NCBI RefSeq assembly: GCF_000002995.4
Contig: NW_025062359.1
Span: 1 to 23,973 of the forward strand
DNA: 23,973 bases
From: Brugia malayi
Taxonomy: Eukaryota; Nematoda; Chromadorea; Rhabditida; Onchocercidae
Direction: 5' to 3'
A program made the translations under genes and the position numbers. The notes below the pieces were generated by a model that was not told the DNA's origin, ran no database searches, and worked only from the letters and a program-made list of their open reading frames with translations. Numbering within the stretch: the first letter of the stretch is position 1; the number at the start of each line of letters is the position of its first letter. Below, piece by piece: positions 11,872 to 20,211 of this stretch.

Positions 11872-14320
11872 AAAGCATGCAATTAATAAGTGGTAAAGCT
11901 AAGAGAAAGCATGCAATAAGTGAAAGTAAATGTAGAAGTAGTCTAAAAAAAATGCATGCATTAATATTGACAAAAACGAACTAAGTAGTTAAAAAGAAAG
12001 TGATCAAAGTTAACAAAAAAGCATGCTTTAATATTAACAAAAATGAACTAAATAGTTAAAAAAAGGTCATCAAAGTGGATAACAAGCATGCAGTGAGTAA
12101 AGCTAGCCAAAATTCATGCAAAAACAAAATTAATAAAAAAGCATGGAATTAATAAACATTAAAATTAACAAAAAGCGTGCAATTAATAGATAGTAAAGTT
12201 AACAGAAAACATGCAGTAAGTAAAGTTAGCCAAAATCATGCAAAAACAAAATTAATAAAAAAGCATGCAATGTAAAAAAAAGGTAATCAAAGTGAATAAG
12301 CATGCAATTAATAAATATTAAAATTAACAAAAAGCGTGCAGTTAATAGACATTAAAATTAACAAAAAGCATGCAATTAATAAATAGTAAAGTTAACAGAA
12401 AGCATGCAGTAAGTAAAGTTAGCCAAAATTCATGCAAAAACAAAATTAATAAAAAAGCATGGAATTAATAAACATTAGAATTAAAAAAAAAGCATGCAAA
12501 GTAAAAAAAAGGTAATCAAAGTGAGTAAACGTGCAGTTAATAAACATTAAAATTAACAAAAAAGCATGCAATTAATAAATAGTAAAGTTAACGGAAAGCA
12601 TGCAGTAAATAAAATTAGCCAAAATTCATGCAAAAACAAAATTAATAAAAAAGTTCATGCAAAAATAAAATAAATGAAAAGCATGCAAAGTAAAAAAAAA
12701 GGTAATCAAAGTGAATAAGCATGCAGTTAATAAACATTAAAATTAACAAAAAGCATGCAATTAATAAACATTGGAATTAACAAAAAGCATGCAATTAATG
12801 GATAGTAAAGTTAACAGAAAGCATGCAGTAAGTAAAGTTAGCCAAAATTCATGCAAAAGCAAAATTAATAAAAAAGCATGCAAAGTAAAAAAAAGATAAT
12901 CAATGTGAATAAGCATGCAATTAATAAACATTAAAATTAACAAAAAAGCATGCAATTAATAAACATTAAAATTAACAAAAAAGCATGCAATTAATAAATA
13001 GTAAAGTTAACAGAAAGCATGCAGTAAGTAAAGTTAGCCAAAATTCATGCAAAAACAAAATTAATAAAAAAGTTCATGCAAAAATAAAATAAATGAAAAG
13101 CATGCAAAGTAAAAAAAAAGGTAATCAAAGTGAACAAGCATGCAGTTAATAAACATTAAAATTAACAAAAAGCATGCAATTAATAAACAGTAAAGTTAAC
13201 AGAAAACATGCAGTGAGTAAAGCTAGCCAAAATTCATGCAAAAACAAAATTAATAAAAAAGCATGCAATGTAAAAAAAAAGGTAATCAAAGTGTATAAGC
13301 ATGCAATTAATAAACATTGGAATTAACAAAAAGCATGCAGTTAATAGACATTAAAATTAACAAAAAGCATGCAATTAATCGATAGTAAAGTTAACAGAAA
13401 GCATGCAGTAAGTAAAGTTAGCCAAAATTCATGCAAAAACAAAATTAATAAAAAAGCATGGAATTAATAAACATTAAAATTAACAAAAAGCGTGCAATTA
13501 ATAGATAGTAAAGTTAACAGAAAGCATGCAGTAAGTAAAGTTAGCCAAAATTCATGCAAAAACAAAATTAATTAAAAAGCATGCAGTTAATAAACATTAA
13601 AATTAACAAAAAGCATGCAATTAATAAATAGTAAAGTTAACAGAAAGCATGCAGTAAATAAAGTTAGCCAAAATTCGTGCAAAAGCAAAATTAATAAAAA
13701 AGCATGCAAAGTAAAAAAAAGATGTTCAATGTGAATAAGCATGCAATTAATAAACATTAAAATTAACAAAAAAGCATGCAATTAATAAACATTAAAATTA
13801 ACAAAAAGGCATGCAATTAATAAATAGTAAAGTTAACAGAAAGCATGCAGTAAATAAAGTTAGCCAAAATTCATGCAAAAACAAAATTAATTAAAAAGCA
13901 TGCAAAGTAAAAAAAAAGGTAATCAAAGTGAATAAGCATGCAATTAATAAATAGGAAAGTTAACAGAAAGCATGCAGTAAGTAAAGTTAGCCAAAATTCA
14001 TGCAAAAACAAATTTGATTAAAAAGCATGCAAAGTAAAAAAAAAAAGGTAATCAAAGTGAATAAGCATGCAGTTAATAAACATTAAAATTAACAAAAAGC
14101 ATGCAATTAATAAATAGTAAAATTAACAGGAAGCATGCAGTAAGAAAAAGCAAATGGAAATGGAATCTTAAAAAATAAAATAAAAAAGCATGCATTATTA
14201 TTAACAATAGCGGACTAAGTAGCTAAAAAAAAGGTGATCAAAATCAACAAGAAGCAGCATGCAGTGAGTAAAGTTAGTCAAATTCAAGCAAAAATGAAAT
14301 TAATAAAAAAAGCATGCAAG
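11872..14320. repeat. Satellite array 2: GCATGC-punctuated modules
   Basis: This is a tandem array of short modules, each opening with the palindrome GCATGC (49 perfect copies between 11875 and 14317, plus variants GCATGG, GCGTGC and ACATGC). The modules are: GCATGCAATTAATAAACATT (a); GCATGCAATTAATAAATAGT followed by AAAGTTAACAGAAA (b); GCATGCAGTAAGTAAAGTTA followed by GCCAAAATT (c); CATGCAAAAACAAAATTAAT (d); and GCATGCAAAGTAAAAAAAAG followed by GTAATCAAAGTGAATAA (e). The GCCAAAAT marker of module c sits at 12106, 12229, 12422, 12618, 12841, 13037, 13226, 13421, 13544, 13667, 13863 and 13990, giving composite units of about 123 or 195 bp. It is unrelated in sequence to array 1. Degenerate copies continue to about 14696. 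Two 64-codon minus-strand frames (12761-12955, 13587-13781) look like repeat by-products. Confidence 0.95.
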
Positions 14321-16200
14321 AACAAAAAAGCATTTGAAGATTATTGTTATTGGAGGAAGTAAAATTAACAAAAGATCATGCAGTTAATACAACAACAAAA
14401 AAAGAAATTATTAATATATGCTAGTAAGATACTATTACATAATTTTAATTAACTAAAAAAAACATGCAATTAGTAAAACTACAAGGAGTGTAAATCACTA
14501 TCTTAGTAAAATATAAAGTATTATACAGCAAAAAGTTAGCGAAAAGCATGCATTAAGTACAAGTGAGGAATAAATGCGAAAAGAAGGTAAAAAAAAACTA
14601 AAACAAAACCTATAAAAAATGAACGGGGGCATCTAGAACTACAATAAAATTTATAAAAAATATGTTACTAGTTAAAACTAAAAAAATGCGGCATGCTTTT
14701 TAATAATAAATCCAAAATTATAATTAGAGATTTAAAGATCTAAAAATTCAAAAACAATTCCAGTAAGAAATTAAAAAAAATAGAAATTATAAAAGATAAA
14801 AAAAAAAAACAAAATTAAAGCAAATAATTCAACCTTTAAATAAACCTCCCAAAATCGATAATTCAGACTAATTTCAATAATTTTCAAGATAATTCGAAAA
14901 TTAAAAAGTTGAAGAGGGAATAGAAAATTGGGGAAATGAAAAAGATTATAAAAACCCACAAATATTTAAAAATTTAAAAAAATCAGAAAAAAAACTAAAA
15001 TTTAAATAACTCAGAAATTTTCAAAACTCAACCAGAACAAAAAATATATCCCTGGAGAAGTTTCAAAATTTCTTAAAAATCTCAGACTCTACTAATTTTA
15101 AAATTATTCAATTAGTAATAAAAGATATCTAGATTACAAAAGCCAATTCAGAAAGCTTCACGATTTACGAATTTAAAATTTCTTTCAGAATTTCAAATGC
15201 TCCAAAATTTTCCTCACATACTAACTCATAAGTTACATCGAGGGTAGGTATAACTCTACCTATACCTACTCTCGATCTCTTCTACCACAAAATACCAAAT
15301 GGCAATTCAACAAAAAAAATTAAACCTAGACATTATCAAATTATTCAATGATACCACTATTTTCTAATTCGATAATTCAAAAAATCAGGTTAAATGTAAA
15401 AAAAAAGCTTCAAAAATTACTCAATTCCAAAAAAAATATGTTTTAATGTAAAATGCTGCTATTAACTATCTAATATCTAATATGATATTAAAATATTCTA
15501 ACAAGACAAAATAAACAAACACAATATTAGCAAAGACAACCAGCAAACTTATTACAAGAAACGCAAAATCAAATATAAGTTGGTATCCAATACGCATAAT
15601 AAATTAGATGAAAAATGAAAGAAATAACAGAAAAATTAACAGAAAAGAATTAGATAACACTAAAATAAAAATGAAAACATACGTAGTAAAAAAGTATTAA
15701 AAATTACAGGTAAATTAATGTAAAATGTGAAAAATGGAAAAAAAAATCCATGGATTATTTCAAAAAAAAAAAAAAAAAAAGAAACAAAATCATTAGTAAT
15801 AACTAGAAAATTATTATAAACATCAAAAATTTCATAATAATAGTTAAATTAGAAACAATAAAATAGAACAATAAACTTTTAAAAAAGTTAGTTGCCCAGA
15901 GAGGGCAAAAAAAAAAAAAAAAAATACAACAAAACACAACAAAAAACTGATAAAGAAAAAACAACTGAATTCAATCAAGTTTGATCTAAAGTAGCTATTT
16001 TCGAATTTTGTCCACGAAAAAGAAATCCCTTTCACAAACTTTTTGATTCTCAAATACACTACAAACAATTAATATTAACACATGCTAGCATAAAATGAAT
16101 GAGCTTCATGCCCATTTTTCCATATTTTTTATTCACAAAATTTACAATTTTTTATCAAACTCTGAATTCAGTTGCTTTTACACTGTTAATTATTACTAAA
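14321..16200. other. A-rich spacer with decayed array-2 copies
   Basis: No gene is supported. Scattered GCATGC or CATGCA copies (14376, 14463, 14546, 14691) show that array 2 once reached further. The rest is A-rich on the plus strand with poly-A runs (for example 15763-15780 and 15909-15923). A strong hairpin lies at 15237-15276. The open frames here are low-complexity and look like chance. Confidence 0.6.
15237..15276. repeat. 16-bp-stem hairpin in AT-rich spacer
   Basis: ATCGAGGGTAGGTATA (15237-15252) and TATACCTACTCTCGAT (15261-15276) pair over 16 positions with a single mismatch, across an 8-nt loop (ACTCTACC). It is GC-richer than everything around it. The stem is short for an animal microRNA precursor. 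Confidence 0.85.
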
Positions 16201-16404
16201 AACAAAATTTTTTTCACTGGTTTTTTTATTTTTTTTTTTTTTGATTTTTTAAATTTTGTTAATTTTTTTTTTATTTTTTTGATTTTTTTTGTTTTTTTTT
16301 TATTTTTTTTTCATTTTTTTGTTTTTTTTTTTTTGATTTTTTTTATTTTTTTCATTTTTTTTTTGATTTTTTTTATTTTTTTAAATTTTTTTCATTTTTT
16401 TTTA
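16201..16404. repeat. T-rich low-complexity tract (A-rich on minus strand)
   Basis: About 200 bp consists of T runs of 6-15 broken by single GA, AT, CA or G steps. On the minus strand it starts immediately after the last exon of the zinc-finger gene, where it is an interrupted poly-A tract containing several AATAAA hexamers. A 105-codon phenylalanine-rich plus-strand frame across it is a composition artefact. Confidence 0.9.
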
Positions 16405-16498
16405 GCGCAATACTAACCTGCTTCGGGCAGAAGACTGGAGAGCTGGGACAGGCAGTAGCAGGTCAGCCGCGTGAGGAGGGCCGGATGTTATCACTGGC
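16402..16498 (-). CDS. Terminal exon of the zinc-finger gene with two acceptors
   Basis: This exon of the 16491-18297 gene is preceded on the minus strand by TTTCAGGCCAG, which offers acceptors at 16498 and 16493. The upstream one gives Gly-Gln and then two stop codons (TGA TAA, 16493-16488), so most of the exon would be untranslated. The downstream one gives a frame open through the GC-rich stretch (ITSGPPHAADLLLPVPALQ and more) to a TAA at 16402-16404, making a product of about 327 residues. A good donor-like CAG/GTTAGT at 16417 could also splice onward, but I found no later exon. Coding-like composition favours the longer form. Confidence 0.55.
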
Positions 16499-18297
16499 CT
16501 GAAAGAAAAATTGCTGGTTAGAAAAACTATGAAATCCACTTTCTGAATGTTTTGTTTTCTGTACATTCGAATTTTTATTTCCTTTTCAATTTCAAATTTC
16601 TTAGATATTAATAGATATTAATAATAGTCTTAGATATTAATAATTTCTCACCTGGAATGAAGAGGTGGTTGGCATCCTCTTCTCTCCCCACTAAGTCAAG
16701 TCTGCGGCGCTTGACCTGCCTTTCGTTGATCACGGCCGCACACGCTCTCGGGCACCAATCGAGAGCGTGAACTTCTGTCGCCGCTCTCTTTTGCGCGGCC
16801 GTGAATCCGGGTGGCAGCAGGAGGTAATGGCCACAACGAGCGCAAAAACCTGAAATATTCATAATGAATTAGTCCGCCAACATTTAGATAAATCAAATAT
16901 GCTAATGTTTTTAAAAACTAATTGCAAATTCCGCTTAGAAGTACTTACCATCCTGCTTATGCATTCTCGAGGCGTGAATACGCCACCCTTTCAATGTACC
17001 AAACTGCCTGCCGCAGATACCACACACTGAAAATAGAAGTGATTAGAAGATAGTAAAGAAGTACAAACTGTTTTTTAAAGCATCGATAACATTGTAACAT
17101 TTCACTCATAAATATGATTTTGTCAGTAAAAGATTAAAGTATGATTATATTCCTTTAAAATATTACAAACATAAAATCATCTTCTAACGTTATTAAAATT
17201 ATAAATTACCGATGTTCCTCTCTTCATTCGCTTGAACCACCGTGTATGGTTCTGCTTGCGGCACTAGCAACTCCCGTCGGAGCTGCTCCGGAAGATCCCC
17301 TAAATCAGCGGGGTGGAATTCTTCCGGTGTTGCCGCAACCGATCTATGCGTCGCCAGAACCGGAACATTAATCGTCCTCGTCCTTCTGAAATAGTTTCAA
17401 ATTTGGTTTAAATTATTCAGCAGATAAAATTAACAAAAAGTTAGCAATTGTTCTAGTTATTACTTTGTTTACTACATGGTTACTACATTTATTTCAGATA
17501 TCAAAGCTTACAGGACGAGTTCGCGAACCGATTCGACCGGTTCTGCAACGGCATTTGGTGCCACCGGTGCCTCAGTTTCTTCATCGCTTTCCGGCAGAGG
17601 AGCCCACTCTGCTTCCGTTGGCCAATTCTCGGCCTCATCAGTATCATTAGTTTCAGGCAGAGGGGCCCACTCTGCCTCTTCTTCGTAAAATGCCTGCTCC
17701 TGAGGCACCGGTTCTTCTCCATCCTGCCCTTCGACCTCCGACCTCCTCTCCGTATCCTCCAAGCAGGTTAGGAGCAGGTCTTCAATCTGAAAAGACCACA
17801 TTTTAAGAAAGTACTTTCTATAACTCTTCATATAAATTAGAAGTATAACTCTTTCTATAATCCTTAATTGATGACAAAAAAGAAAAATGAATTTACCTGC
17901 TCCCTTTCGCGCATATATTCCTGTAATGCTTGGAGCATTACAGGTTCACGCTCCAAATATGCCAGAACGTCGGAAATAGTCCGACGTTCTGGATTTTGGG
18001 CGACACGCGAGCCCACCCTATAAAATTATTAAATTAATCAGATGCAAATTGATGATAAAACAATGCCAAATTACGCGTTCCAATTATATTAAAATTGATC
18101 ACAATACTACTTATATCAATCATCAAATACCTTGCAATTTTTCTTTAACGCAATTCTAATTTAAGAAAAAAAAATTGAAAAAATAATTTATAAAAACATT
18201 TCCTACTTAAGTAATATTTCCTATTGAAGGGATATATGCAAATATCTACTTACTTTCTTTTGATGCACTCGATAAACGGCGCTATGAATCTCAGCAT
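16491..18297 (-). CDS. C2H2 zinc-finger protein with acidic linker, spliced, ~299 aa
   Basis: There are seven minus-strand exons: 18254-18321, 17897-18017, 17512-17786, 17210-17385, 16949-17026, 16652-16849 and 16418-16498. All donors (GTAAGT, GTAAAT, GTAAGC, GTAATT, GTAAGT, GTGAGA) and acceptors (TTTCAG or TATAG) match, and every junction keeps the frame. I chose the first ATG in the top exon (18297). That exon is also open upstream of it, so an earlier exon is possible. In the 299-residue product, 1-55 is helical, charged and leucine-rich. Residues 56-146 form an acidic linker with EAEWAPLP at 92-99 and 113-120. C207-x2-C210-x12-H223-x4-H228 is a C2H2 finger (TLKGWRIHASRMH). C234-x2-C237-x21-H259-x4-C264 is a second likely zinc site, and KRRR at 278-281 resembles a nuclear signal. 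I infer nucleic-acid binding in the nucleus. The finger recalls those of R2/NeSL-type retrotransposons, but I see no reverse transcriptase. Exons are far GC-richer than the surroundings. Confidence 0.75.
16730..16804. repeat. Nested perfect inverted repeats inside a coding exon
   Basis: An outer stem, TCACGGCCGC (16730-16739) with GCGGCCGTGA (16795-16804), encloses an inner hairpin, CACGCTCTCG (16741-16750) with CGAGAGCGTG (16760-16769). Both have 10 bp without mismatch. They lie in the exon that encodes the second Cys/His cluster. Confidence 0.9.
17595..17677. repeat. 63-bp internal duplication with short hairpins (EAEWAPLP repeat)
   Basis: In the acidic-linker exon, the stretch encoding EAEWAPLPE occurs twice, 21 codons apart. 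In one copy AGGCAGAG pairs with CTCTGCCT around a 7-nt spacer; in the other GCAGAG pairs with CTCTGC. This is an in-frame duplication inside the exon. Confidence 0.75.
17920..17992. repeat. Two adjacent perfect inverted repeats in a coding exon
   Basis: CCTGTAATGCT (17920-17930) pairs with AGCATTACAGG (17934-17944) over 11 bp with a 3-nt loop. CCAGAACGTCGGA (17962-17974) pairs with TCCGACGTTCTGG (17980-17992) over 13 bp with a 5-nt loop. Both lie within the 121-bp second exon of the zinc-finger gene and occupy about half of it. Confidence 0.92.
18120..18253. repeat. Local duplication, copy 1 (other copy 18381-18534)
   Basis: The stretch from TCATCAAATAC through ATATATGCAAATATCT to the donor ACTTAC is repeated with divergence at 18381-18534. 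Copy 1 forms the intron after the first exon of the zinc-finger gene and includes its 5' splice site. Copy 2 keeps a donor-like TCTTAC at 18529-18534. Confidence 0.75.
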
Positions 18298-18380
18298 GTC
18301 GCACAAAAATTGATATTTTTCCTGAAATTAATTTCTCGATTATATTTTGGAAAATTTCGCACAATCTCATCTTTTTTAAG

Positions 18381-18534
18381 TCATCAAATACCCTACAATT
18401 TTTTTTTTTTAACCCAGTTACAATTTAAGAAAAAAAAAAGTTGAAAAAATCATTTATGAGAATCATTTAAAACATTTCCTACTGAAGTAATACTCTCTCG
18501 CGCTCGGAGAATATATGCAAATATCTTATCTTAC
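18381..18534. repeat. Local duplication, copy 2 (other copy 18120-18253)
   Basis: This is a diverged copy of 18120-18253 with an extra GC-richer insert (CTCTCGCGCTCGG, 18494-18506). The retained splice donor at its end suggests that an exon with its following intron was once duplicated here. Confidence 0.7.
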
Positions 18535-18698
18535 TTAATTTGCACGAAAACTCGGTGTATACCATTCAACCCATTTGCCCTTCACAGGGAATATCATTTG
18601 ATCATATTCTCGATCTCTCTAACACATCCCAATCTGATGTCAGTCGTCATACTATGCTGGTTGCCATCATCTTCACGTCCATGGTTCTTATGTATCCT
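18535..18698 (-). pseudogene. Exon-like remnant, unrecognised
   Basis: This block is clearly GC-richer than its surroundings and is open on the minus strand in two successive frames. One frame (18594-18698) includes GREDDGNQHSMTTDIRLGC and ends at a TGA (18594-18596). The other includes MIFPVKGKWVEWYTPSFRAN and ends at a TAA (18535-18537). The frame change looks like a decayed coding segment. It sits just upstream of the zinc-finger gene, beside the duplicated donor. It could be a lost upstream exon of that gene, the end of another gene, or chance. I recognise no family. Confidence 0.3.
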
Positions 18699-20014
18699 TT
18701 TTTTATTTATTATTAAGTTATGGTTGTATTAAGATTCTTTTTGTTTCGATTACATGCCTGAATATCATTTGGTTATTTCCAACGAATCGTTTTTTTTTTT
18801 TTTTTTTTTTGAAGTATGTTGTTGATTAAAAATGCATTGATTCAAGCTAATCAGCCATTTATTGTTTTTAATTGCTATTAACAGAATTAGCAATTTCTTA
18901 TTGTTGTGATACCAATTCATTTGAATCATTTTGCAGTAATTATGTATTACCACTTTTCATCGTTAGTTATTAATATATATTAATTCTGTTTGATTTCTGT
19001 TTTGATTAAAAATTCTGCTATAATTGTTTGAAATTGTTGAAGTTAATAAAATGTTAATAGTGACACAATTTCACCACTTATATAATTTTTGGACTACACA
19101 TAGGACTATGTCTAGTTATTAGGCTTCTGTTATGCTTGCTAATATGCATTCTACTAGACATCTGTGATTTTAAAAGTTTTTTAACGTGACTTTATAAATT
19201 TTGACTGCTTACGTAGCTGGAGATCGACAGGAGACGTTGAATGGTGAATGTTTTAGTTAAGAAAGAATTTCCAAAAATAATAGCAATTGTGTTTCTTAAC
19301 GATATGCGTATAAAATTAATACTCCATATAACAATGGAAAGCTCATCTAAAGGAATCGCAAACTAATTTTCCAGGTTCAAATATTTCTGCCGCGTTCTCG
19401 CTTTCGAATTTGCTTTTACCGCGCGCACTCCCTAGCGAATTTCTATTTTTCCCACATTCTCCTAAGTATGTCTGTTACTCGCACTTATCACGAATTTCTA
19501 TTTTTGCCCTCCCAAATTTCTATTTCTGCAAGCACAAAATATTATAGAGCAATATTATGATTCAATATTCTGAGGAAGAATTTTACTTGCCCAGTTTCTT
19601 TTTTTTTTTTTGATAGCTTTCTAAAAATTATCCTTCAGCTCTAATGAAATAATCGAATTTCCATTATTAATTGTTGTGTCAGTTATTATTTCATAACAGC
19701 CACAAACTATTTCTGTATTCTCATTTATATTTATTCAATTAAAAACAGACAGAATAATCTTGCAAATGCATTACAATATTTCACTACTACCATTATGATC
19801 CCAAGCAAAAATCATTTACATGAAAGTTGCATCATTTAAGACACATATGGAGTCTGAATACCTTTGACTAATTGGAAAAAATAAATAATACAGAGTGTCT
19901 CCTCAACTTTATAGAGCTACCGATGTTTTCTTGTTTCTCAAATATATTGCCTATACATTCGCAAAACTTCTACTCAAAAATGATATAAAATGTGATAGTG
20001 AAAAGTTACTAGAA
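18699..20014. other. Spacer between the two minus-strand genes
   Basis: There is no supported gene. It contains a T run (18790-18810) and a CpG-bearing stretch at 19374-19530 (for example TTACCGCGCGCACTCCC). That stretch has two copies of GAATTTCTATTTTT (19437-19450, 19492-19505) and a variant at 19513-19527. The position, 1.1-1.2 kb upstream of the first zinc-finger exon, would suit a promoter, but nothing in the sequence proves it. Confidence 0.5.
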
Positions 20015-20211
20015 CTATAGTTTCACATCGATCACCGTTACTCTGTCAATTCTAGAAAAATTCCTTAATGGACATAAGACGATTACCTCCTTTACCTTCT
20101 TTGAAACTATCTTTTTGATACCCATAGAAAAAATAATACACACCAACATTAAGATGTTCAAGATACAAATGAAATCTATGAACAGGATGCGCTTGTAACG
20201 AGACAAATCAT
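20015..20211 (-). CDS. Possible C-terminal membrane-anchor exon of the lectin gene
   Basis: The frame encodes DLSRYKRILF, then a hydrophobic run of about 20 residues (FIDFICILNILMLVCIIFS), then lysine-rich sequence, ending with TAG at 20015. It can join the lectin exon 20589-20768 in phase if a weak acceptor (ATTGAG) at 20212 is used. Without that splice, the lectin frame reads through its donor to a stop at 20416 with no membrane segment. If the exon is real, the lectin would be a surface protein anchored near its C-terminus. Confidence 0.35.

Noticed and set aside
12761..13781. Two nearly identical 64-codon minus-strand frames in array 2 (12761-12955, 13587-13781)
   Set aside because: Their similarity comes from the tandem repeat; the leucine and phenylalanine content follows from AT-rich modules.
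15237..15276. Resemblance of the hairpin to a let-7-like microRNA
   Set aside because: The stem is only 16 bp and the match to the mature family sequence is loose; no full precursor can be folded.
16099..16416. 105-codon phenylalanine-rich plus-strand frame
   Set aside because: It is the T-rich low-complexity tract read as protein, and its end lies against an exon of the minus-strand gene.
17465..17722. Overlapping plus- and minus-strand frames across the acidic-linker exon
   Set aside because: They are shadows of the real minus-strand exon 17512-17786, whose frame alone joins both neighbours.
19190..19260. GC-richer patch considered as a small RNA gene
   Set aside because: I see no tRNA, snRNA or spliced-leader signature and no stable fold.
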